In this document: in pieces, positions 39,964 through 45,410 of the stretch
How positions within the stretch are numbered: the stretch's first letter is position 1
Layout of the letters: each line of letters opens with the position of its first letter
Source of the DNA: Thermococcus sp.
GTDB lineage: Archaea > Methanobacteriota_B > Thermococci > Thermococcales > Thermococcaceae
Length of the DNA stretch: 45,410 nucleotides
Assembly (NCBI GenBank): GCA_015523195.1
Contig: WAKU01000101.1
Location: forward strand, 1 to 45,410
Reading direction: 5' to 3'
Notes under the pieces: generated by a model
Told to the model about the DNA's origin: nothing
Database searches by the model: none
The model's input: only the letters and a program-made list of their open reading frames with translations
Made by a program: the position numbers and the translations under genes

Positions 39964-41115
39964 ATGGACTTCAACCCGGTTTCTGAGGCCAAGGAGATTG
40001 AGGACGAGATAATAGCCTGGCGCAGGGACTTTCACATGCACCCCGAGCTCAAGTACGAGGAGGAGAGAACGTCAAAAATCGTCGAAGAGCACCTCCGCGA
40101 GTGGGGCTACTCAATCAAGCGCGTCGGGACGGGGGTAATAGCGGACATAGGAAAAGGGACGAAAACTATAGCACTCCGCGCCGATATGGACGCCCTTCCG
40201 ATTCAGGAGGAGAACGACGTCCCCTACAAATCGAAAATCCCTGGAAAAATGCACGCCTGCGGCCACGACGCCCACACGGCGATGCTTTTGGGGGCGGCGA
40301 AGATAATAGCGGAGCACAAAGACGGGCTCAACGGAAAGGTGAGGCTGATATTCCAGCCCGCTGAGGAAGGCGGGAACGGAGCGGTTAAGATGATAGAGGG
40401 CGGTGCCTTAGAAGGCGTCAACGCCATCTTCGGCTTCCACGTCTGGATGGACCTGCCGAGCGGAGTGATCGGAATTAGAGACGGCCCCTTCCTCGCTGGA
40501 GCGGGAATATTCGGTGGGAGGATAACCGGGAAGGGCGGCCACGGAGCTTCCCCGCACGAGACCGTTGACCCGATTCCGATAATGGCTGAGACCGTCTTAG
40601 CCTTCCAGACCATCGTGAGCAGGAACGTCAATCCGGTAGAGACGGGCGTCGTAAGCGTCACCAGCGTGCACGGTGGAACCGCCTTCAACGTCATCCCCGA
40701 GGAGGTAGAGTTCAAGGGCACCTTCCGCTTCTTCAAGCCCGAGGTCGGCGAGCTCATCCAGAGGAGGATGCGCGAGATTCTGGAAGGTGTAACGAAGGCC
40801 CATGGGGCAAAATACGAGCTGAACATAGAGGAGCTAACGCCCCCGACGATAAACTCCAAGGAGATGGCAGATTTCGCGAGAAAAGTCGCCCAGAAGTACG
40901 GCCTCAAGTACGGCGACGTTCCCCCAACTATGGGAGCGGAAGACTTCGCCTTCTACCTCCAGAAGGTCCCGGGAGCTTTCCTTGCCTTGGGAATCAGAAA
41001 CGAGGAGAAGGGAATAACCTACCCGCACCACCACCCGCGCTTTGACGTCGACGAGGACGTCCTCTACCTCGGAACTGCTATGGAGGTTGCTTTAGCTTTT
41101 GAGTTCCTCAGGTGA
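39964..41115 (+). CDS. M20-family amidohydrolase (carboxypeptidase/aminoacylase type)
   Basis: A 383-residue zinc hydrolase. Metal-binding and catalytic motifs are in ALRADMDALPIQEENDVPYK (part), MHACGHDAHTAMLLGAA, FQPAEEGGNGAVKMIEGG, FGFHVW and the late GAEDFAFYLQ. The dimerisation domain is inserted at about residues 180-295. The M20D subgroup includes Sulfolobus CPS carboxypeptidase and Pyrococcus aminoacylases; the substrate may be an acyl-amino acid or a small peptide. ATG 39964 follows GGTGTGGG and a TATA-like TTAATA. Eight bases overlap with the convergent GNAT gene. Confidence 0.9.
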   Translation: MDFNPVSEAKEIEDEIIAWRRDFHMHPELKYEEERTSKIVEEHLREWGYSIKRVGTGVIADIGKGTKTIALRADMDALPIQEENDVPYKSKIPGKMHACGHDAHTAMLLGAAKIIAEHKDGLNGKVRLIFQPAEEGGNGAVKMIEGGALEGVNAIFGFHVWMDLPSGVIGIRDGPFLAGAGIFGGRITGKGGHGASPHETVDPIPIMAETVLAFQTIVSRNVNPVETGVVSVTSVHGGTAFNVIPEEVEFKGTFRFFKPEVGELIQRRMREILEGVTKAHGAKYELNIEELTPPTINSKEMADFARKVAQKYGLKYGDVPPTMGAEDFAFYLQKVPGAFLALGIRNEEKGITYPHHHPRFDVDEDVLYLGTAMEVALAFEFLR

Positions 41116-41959
41116 GGGCCTTTCCTATTATCGGCACTTTTCCTTTCTTTTCCGCCCCCAGGGATTCAGCGGTTTCCCCGTCAAGAACCGTCAAAACTTT
41201 CTCAAAGCCCAGCTCCCCAGCCCTGGCTATGGCCGTTGGGATGTCCTCCTTCGACCCCCATAAAAAGAGGGCAGCCTTTCCGGGCCTCCCTGGAAGGGAC
41301 TTCAGAGCGTAGTGGGAACCCCCTGCTTTCCCGGCCTCTATGAGTTCTTGAATTCCAGCGAAGATGTCTCTGAATCTCGAAAACCACATGCTGTAAGAGC
41401 TCTGGAAGCGGCCGGCGACGAGCTCAAGGGGCTTCACGCTCTCCCACGGAAAGTAGCGGAGGGGCTTAATTTCCCCTGGCTCGAACTCCCCAGTCTGAAT
41501 CTCCACGAGCAGTCCTTCGTAGAAGATCTCATCGAAGCCCAGCTTCCTGTAAAAGCCCAAAGCTTCTTCGTCCGGCTGCGTTGTTATGAATTCGGCTTCC
41601 TTTCCCTTAGCGACCTCCCCTAAGAACCCGATGAGGGCCCTTCCAATTCCCCTCCGCCTGAAATCCGGGTGGACTTCGATGACGTCGAGGTGAGCTATCC
41701 TCCGCAATTTCCCTCCAAGAGGCTCCTCTGAGAATAGGACCTCTGCCTCGCCAACTATCTTCCCGTCGAGTTCTGCAACAACCGGCAGCTGGCCCTCAAG
41801 GAGGAGGTTGTTTATGTGGACCGAGCAGGTCTCAACGCTCATCCAGGGGCCGCCGCGGAGGTAGCGCTGCTTCACTGAAAGGCCGGAGAGGTCTTCACCG
41901 GCGGTGTGGACGCTAACTATGGCTTTGACGTCGTCAAGGGTCGCTTTCCTGATCTTCAT
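41108..41959 (-). CDS. GNAT family N-acetyltransferase, two-domain
   Basis: A 283-residue protein. The GNAT core has RRRGIGRAL as the acetyl-CoA loop at about residues 101-109, and the C-terminal 130 residues form a second, degenerate acetyltransferase-like lobe ([31 protein letters not shown]). Plan resembles the two-lobe GNAT at 404. ATG 41959 follows GGTGAGGG; the track start is 3 codons upstream. It overlaps the HAD gene by 26 bases and follows it in the same operon. Substrate unknown. Confidence 0.85.
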   Translation of the reverse strand: MKIRKATLDDVKAIVSVHTAGEDLSGLSVKQRYLRGGPWMSVETCSVHINNLLLEGQLPVVAELDGKIVGEAEVLFSEEPLGGKLRRIAHLDVIEVHPDFRRRGIGRALIGFLGEVAKGKEAEFITTQPDEEALGFYRKLGFDEIFYEGLLVEIQTGEFEPGEIKPLRYFPWESVKPLELVAGRFQSSYSMWFSRFRDIFAGIQELIEAGKAGGSHYALKSLPGRPGKAALFLWGSKEDIPTAIARAGELGFEKVLTVLDGETAESLGAEKKGKVPIIGKALT

Positions 41960-42674
41960 AGCCCTCACCGAGGTAGCCGAACTTCTTCAGGATGTGCAGT
42001 ACCGCCTCGGCACCGCCGTCGCCATAGGGCTTTTTTGTGATGTAGTCGGCATTCTCCTTTAAGCTGTCCGGAGACTGGGCAACTGCAACGCGGTAGCCGA
42101 CGACGCGGAAGGCATCCAAATCGTTCTCGCCGTCGCCAACGTGAGTCACTTCGCTCGGTCTTATCCCGAGGAACTCGCAGGCCTTCTCTATGCCGGCTCC
42201 CTTATTTATCCAGGGCTTCTTGATGTGTATTGCGAAGCCTGAATCAACCGCGGTAAGGTTCAGCCCGAGCTCCTCTATGAGCTCCCTGACGGCCTCAACG
42301 GGGACCTTTCTCGTTATCACGAGGCCTGCTTTTCGCTCCATCGTCGAGTAGCTCAGCTCCGCCTCGGGATAGCGCTTTTTGAGCTCGCTCCAGAGGATCC
42401 ACTCCTCGTCCATGTCCGTTAGAAAAACGCGCTTCCTCATAGTCCCCTCGCCCTTTATGGAGAGCGCCCCCCCGTCTTCGGCAATAACGGGCCCGCTCGT
42501 GCCGATAAATACCGCCGCGGCTTCCGCGAACGGAACGGAGTTGCCAGTTACAAGCATCACCGGAAGGCCGAGCCTTTCTGCGAGCCTTATTGCCTTCAGG
42601 GCGTCTATGCTTAGGGTTCGGTCTTTGTACGTAATCGTTCCGTCTATGTCAAGCGAAATAGCCTTTACCCTCAT
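41934..42674 (-). CDS. HAD phosphoglycolate phosphatase-like protein
   Basis: A 246-residue HAD hydrolase. The nucleophile motif is LDIDGTIT, motif II is VTGNS, motif III is IKKPWINKG (Lys), and motif IV is [12 protein letters not shown]; the C2-type cap lies between II and III. This set is typical of archaeal phosphoglycolate phosphatases of the TA0175 type, which remove 2-phosphoglycolate and similar phosphates. ATG 42674 follows GGGTGGAAG. It precedes the GNAT gene and follows the pxpC gene at 31 bases. Confidence 0.85.
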   Translation of the reverse strand: MRVKAISLDIDGTITYKDRTLSIDALKAIRLAERLGLPVMLVTGNSVPFAEAAAVFIGTSGPVIAEDGGALSIKGEGTMRKRVFLTDMDEEWILWSELKKRYPEAELSYSTMERKAGLVITRKVPVEAVRELIEELGLNLTAVDSGFAIHIKKPWINKGAGIEKACEFLGIRPSEVTHVGDGENDLDAFRVVGYRVAVAQSPDSLKENADYITKKPYGDGGAEAVLHILKKFGYLGEGYEDQESDP

Positions 42675-42705
42675 TTCTTCCACCCAATGAGAGGGGGAAG
42701 GGTCT

Positions 42706-43713
42706 CTATTTAACCTTTCCCGCAAAGGCCGTGAACTCTTTCCCGCTAACCTTCACTTTATACGCCCTCATTTTTTCCTCCAAAAAGGCTCTTATGGCCT
42801 CAATCGTCTTCTCCCTTTTCCTAAGGAGTTTCTGAGCCTCTTCAACTTCAACGGCCTTAAAGCGCACCTTTGCCCCGGGCCTGCTTTGGGCCAAGAGGTG
42901 CAAATCGGCACTTACAACCGCCGCTATCTTCGCGTAGCCACCGGTTGTCTGGGCGTCGCGCATCATGACTATCGGCTTTCCATTAGCGGGAACCTGAACG
43001 GCTCCGGGAAGGAGCGGTTCGGTTACGATGTCGGCTCCAAGAGAAGAGTGCTCAATAGCCGGCCCGTCAAGGCGGTAGCCCATCCTGTCGGATTCCGGGG
43101 TTACGGTGTAGGTCTCGCTTAAAAAGGTCTCGATACCTTCCTCCGAGAAGTGCTCTAAATTAGGGCCGAGAACAACCCGTATCTCCCTTTCGTTACCCGA
43201 GTAATCCGGCCTGAGTTCCTTTGGGAGGTAGCGCCCTTCCCTGCCCGTTAAAAGAGCGTAGCCGAGGCTTAACCTATCACCTGCCTTCAGCGGTCTCCCG
43301 AGCTTTGCCCTCGGATAGGCGGAGCAGCTGCCTAAAAGCTTCTCGCACTTTATTCCACCCGCGAAGGCTATGTATCCGTAGAGACCGCTCCTCAAAGTTC
43401 CAACCTCAAGTACGTCTCCCCTCTTCGCCCAGTGGCTCGTCCAGGGGTCTATTGGAGCGCCGTTGAGCCTGACCTCAACGTCTCCAACAACGGCAAAGAC
43501 CGCTGAGGCGTTGAACCTTACCACCGGCCCGGCAAGGAGGAACTCAAGGAGTGGGGCATTGCCCGGATTTCCGACGAGGTAGTTTGCTATCCTCGCCGAG
43601 TAATCGTCCATGAAGCCTGAAACAGGGACGCCGAGCTTTCTGTAGCCTTTCCTGCCAGCGTCTTGAATTGTCAGCAAAGACGGAACCCGGAGGAGCTCAA
43701 TCAACCCCTTCAC
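42706..43713 (-). CDS. pxpC: 5-oxoprolinase subunit C
   Basis: A 335-residue protein of the biotin-dependent carboxyltransferase-like family. Typical blocks are [66 protein letters not shown] and [15 protein letters not shown]. With PxpB and PxpA it cleaves 5-oxoproline to glutamate with ATP, recycling a heat-formed waste compound. It overlaps pxpB by 17 bases. Length and motifs agree with family members. Confidence 0.92.
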   Translation of the reverse strand: MKGLIELLRVPSLLTIQDAGRKGYRKLGVPVSGFMDDYSARIANYLVGNPGNAPLLEFLLAGPVVRFNASAVFAVVGDVEVRLNGAPIDPWTSHWAKRGDVLEVGTLRSGLYGYIAFAGGIKCEKLLGSCSAYPRAKLGRPLKAGDRLSLGYALLTGREGRYLPKELRPDYSGNEREIRVVLGPNLEHFSEEGIETFLSETYTVTPESDRMGYRLDGPAIEHSSLGADIVTEPLLPGAVQVPANGKPIVMMRDAQTTGGYAKIAAVVSADLHLLAQSRPGAKVRFKAVEVEEAQKLLRKREKTIEAIRAFLEEKMRAYKVKVSGKEFTAFAGKVK

Positions 43714-44389
43714 CCCATTCTTCCAGGTAGATCTCCCTGAACTCGCTTTCCTCTATCGGGACGAACTTCACTCTATCGCCGGGCTGGAGGAGTGTTGGCG
43801 GTTCTTTTGCAGGGTTGAAAAGCCTCAACGGTGTTCTCCCGATGAGGCGCCAGCCACCGGGGCTTTCGAGCGGGTAAATGCCGGTCTGCTTTCCCGCTAT
43901 TCCCACGGAACCGGCGGGCACTTTCAGGCGGGGCTTTTCCAAGCGGGGTGTTGCTATTCTCTCGTCCATCCCGCCGAGGTAAGCAAATCCGGGAAGGAAG
44001 CCGAGGAAATAAACCCTGTAAACTGGTTTGGAGTGTATCTCGATGATGTCATCAACGCTCAAACCGTTGTAGTTAGCTACGAACTCGATGTCCGGGCCGT
44101 AGGAAGAGCCGTAAACTACTGGAATCTCGATGAGCCTGCCCTCAAAGCGCTCCGATGTAACTCTTATTCCCTCAACGGCCCGCTTAACCTCTTCAAAGCC
44201 CACCAAAGTAGGGTCATAGATTACGGCGAGGGAAGAATAGGCCGGAACGACCTCGACGAGCCACTCAAATCTGGCCTGTTCCAGTCTTTTGGCGAGAGCG
44301 TGAACTTTTTCGTTTACTTCCTCGTCAATTGTCTCACCAAAGGAAACGAGAAGCGCGGAGTCGCCGGCGGGCTTTAGCTCTGGTTTCAT
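43697..44389 (-). CDS. pxpB: 5-oxoprolinase subunit B
   Basis: A 230-residue protein of the KipI/allophanate-hydrolase subunit 1 family. Blocks seen are PAGDSALLVSFGETID, LPGFAYLGGMD, PRLKVPAGSVGIAGKQTGIY and ESPGGWRLIGRTP. It works with PxpC. ATG 44389 follows GGTGAACTCC, and this site lies across the end of the VapC gene. The upstream gene on the strand is vapC, which separates it from pxpA although the three pxp genes are usually adjacent. Confidence 0.92.
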   Translation of the reverse strand: MKPELKPAGDSALLVSFGETIDEEVNEKVHALAKRLEQARFEWLVEVVPAYSSLAVIYDPTLVGFEEVKRAVEGIRVTSERFEGRLIEIPVVYGSSYGPDIEFVANYNGLSVDDIIEIHSKPVYRVYFLGFLPGFAYLGGMDERIATPRLEKPRLKVPAGSVGIAGKQTGIYPLESPGGWRLIGRTPLRLFNPAKEPPTLLQPGDRVKFVPIEESEFREIYLEEWGEGVD

Positions 44390-44394
44390 GGAGT

Positions 44395-44772
44395 TCACCG
44401 GTATGGGGGCTTCAGTATAGAAATACCCTCAATCCTGGCGAAGTGTTTGACATTTCCAGTAACAACAGTAAGGCCGTGAGCTACGGCAGTAGCGGCTATG
44501 ATAGCGTCTCCGAGAGGTACTTGATAGTCCCGTCTAATCTCTCCTGCAAGCATTGCCACCTCGGGAGTTACGGGCAGGGCTTCAAAGTGACTGAGAAGTT
44601 TCGTTATCTTCTCCCTCTTGATTGGATCTCTTGTCTCCCTGCCTGAGAACAGCTCCGCTATCGTAACGGTGGAGATAAACGTCCCCCTCTCCACGATCTC
44701 TATCAAAAATTCTCTAGCTTCCTCAACACCTCTGAGAACGTCAATCAGGACGTCGGTGTCAAGAAGATACAT
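44395..44772 (-). CDS. VapC-type PIN ribonuclease toxin
   Basis: A 125-residue PIN-domain toxin with all usual acidic residues: LLDTDVLID at the start, STVTIAELFSG with the Glu, LGDAIIAATA with the third Asp, and VTGNVKHF near the end. It should cleave RNA, with tRNA or rRNA a usual target. ATG 44772 follows GGAGTGGGAC; the track start is ten residues upstream. Its antitoxin lies upstream and overlaps by 14 bases. It sits inside the pxpA-pxpB interval. Confidence 0.85.
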   Translation of the reverse strand: MYLLDTDVLIDVLRGVEEAREFLIEIVERGTFISTVTIAELFSGRETRDPIKREKITKLLSHFEALPVTPEVAMLAGEIRRDYQVPLGDAIIAATAVAHGLTVVTGNVKHFARIEGISILKPPYR

Positions 44773-44956
44773 CCCTGTCCCACTCCTTCCTGAGCTTCTC
44801 AAAGTCTATTCCCTCTTCCAGTATCCCAAAGGCATCGTTTAGGTCTTTGATGAACTCGTCCAGGATTATCAGCTTCACCCTCCTTTTTTCTGGAAGGTTG
44901 GGTTTTTTCAGTGGCTTAAAAACCCCGTTCTCGTAAATCGCCTCCACGACTCCCAT
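44759..44956 (-). CDS. antitoxin, DUF104 (AF2212-like) family
   Basis: A 65-residue protein. The pattern VEAIYENGVFKPLKKPNLPEKRRVKLII is the DUF104/AF2212-like antitoxin opening, in which a beta-hairpin dimerises and binds DNA; the C-terminal helix FEKLRKEWDRDVSS would mask the VapC active site. The stop is inside the toxin start. The upstream TTGAGA-like AT region before 44956 can be a promoter, so it may be transcribed apart from pxpA. Confidence 0.8.
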   Translation of the reverse strand: MGVVEAIYENGVFKPLKKPNLPEKRRVKLIILDEFIKDLNDAFGILEEGIDFEKLRKEWDRDVSS

Positions 44957-44994
44957 AGTCTCACCACACTTACTTTGTTATCAGGCCTTAAAAA

Positions 44995-45410
44995 CTAACG
45001 GACTATCTCCCCCATCGGCACTACCTTCACTCCCTCCGCCTCAAGTGCCTTCCTCACCATCGAGGCTATCTCCACAGCTTTTGGGTTGTCCCCGTGGACG
45101 CAGATTGTGTCGGCTTTAAGGTCAACCCACTCGCCGTTTATCGCCCTGACTCCACCATCCTTGACCATCGAGACCACGCGCTCGACTATCTCTTCCGCGT
45201 CGCCTATCACCGCCCCGGGTTTTGAGCGTGAAACGAGCGTTCCGTCCGGGTTGTAGGCCCTATCCGCGAAAACCTCATGGGCCACATTAACGCCCATCTC
45301 CTCCGCTATTTGGGCTGCTCTTGAGCCCGAGAGCGTTACGAAGATGAGCTTTCTGTCAAAGTCAGCTATCCCCTCTATCACCGCTCTGGCCAGCTCCTCC
45401 TCTTTCACGA
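44995..45410 (-). CDS. pxpA: 5-oxoprolinase subunit A, C-terminal part (cut by window edge)
   Basis: About 138 C-terminal residues of a LamB/YcsF-family protein, usually about 255 long; the 5' half is beyond the window. Visible blocks are [28 protein letters not shown] and the late [17 protein letters not shown], which carries the conserved His/Asp residues. It hydrolyses the phosphorylated oxoproline intermediate with PxpB and PxpC. The frame is open to the end of the window, so the GTG in the track is not a true start. A VapBC pair separates it from pxpB. Confidence 0.9.
   Translation of the reverse strand, partial: VKEEELARAVIEGIADFDRKLIFVTLSGSRAAQIAEEMGVNVAHEVFADRAYNPDGTLVSRSKPGAVIGDAEEIVERVVSMVKDGGVRAINGEWVDLKADTICVHGDNPKAVEIASMVRKALEAEGVKVVPMGEIVR

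Overview
The window is a stretch of archaeal chromosome that looks like Thermococcus or a close relative (Thermococcales). The evidence is geranylgeranylglyceryl phosphate synthase, Hef helicase/nuclease, Trm56, an archaeal NMN adenylyltransferase, archaemetzincin, TrpB2, three secreted proteins ending in a CGP-CTERM tail, GGAGGTG-type ribosome binding sites, and AT-rich TATA boxes about 25 bases before short or absent leaders. Both window edges cut genes: an MFS transporter at the left and pxpA at the right.

Layout. 1-7.6 kb: several GNAT acetyltransferases, a CGP-CTERM secreted propeller-like protein, an ammonium transporter, and an ArsR-type regulator overlapping a small membrane protein. 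7.7-18.1 kb: a beta-glycan locus with an MFS transporter, a membrane-anchored GH5 glycanase, a five-gene Opp-type ABC transporter whose lipid- or CTERM-anchored binding protein matches the cellobiose transporter type (CbtA-F), and a divergent GH1 enzyme close to P. furiosus beta-mannosidase. Extracellular GH5 would cut glycan, the Cbt transporter would import oligosaccharides, and GH1 would finish hydrolysis inside. 18.1-22.7 kb: a cluster of toxin-antitoxin-like genes (a PIN-like pair lacking a catalytic Glu, a TumE-type pair, an MNT-like nucleotidyltransferase, and a VapBC pair with a truncated toxin) around a three-gene unit of unknown function headed by a winged-helix regulator.

21.6-25.5 kb: nadM, SAM hydroxide adenosyltransferase, trm56, a CDP-alcohol phosphatidyltransferase and amzA. 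At 25.535-25.602 kb there is a well-formed H/ACA guide RNA whose two guide arms fit a 16S rRNA target. It lies just before a secreted GH5-like protein that appears to lack its nucleophile. 26.6-35.3 kb: genome maintenance (hef, scpA, smc) with a DUF5658 protein and the third CGP-CTERM protein. 35.4-45.4 kb: trpB2, GGGP synthase, a GIY-YIG DUF123 protein, an M20 amidohydrolase, a GNAT, a HAD phosphatase, and the 5-oxoprolinase operon pxpA-pxpB-pxpC, which is interrupted by a VapBC pair.

No tRNA, rRNA, CRISPR array or insertion sequence was seen. Starts were revised from the ORF track wherever a ribosome binding site or TATA spacing favoured an internal codon. Family names rest on motif reading from memory; no database search was run.
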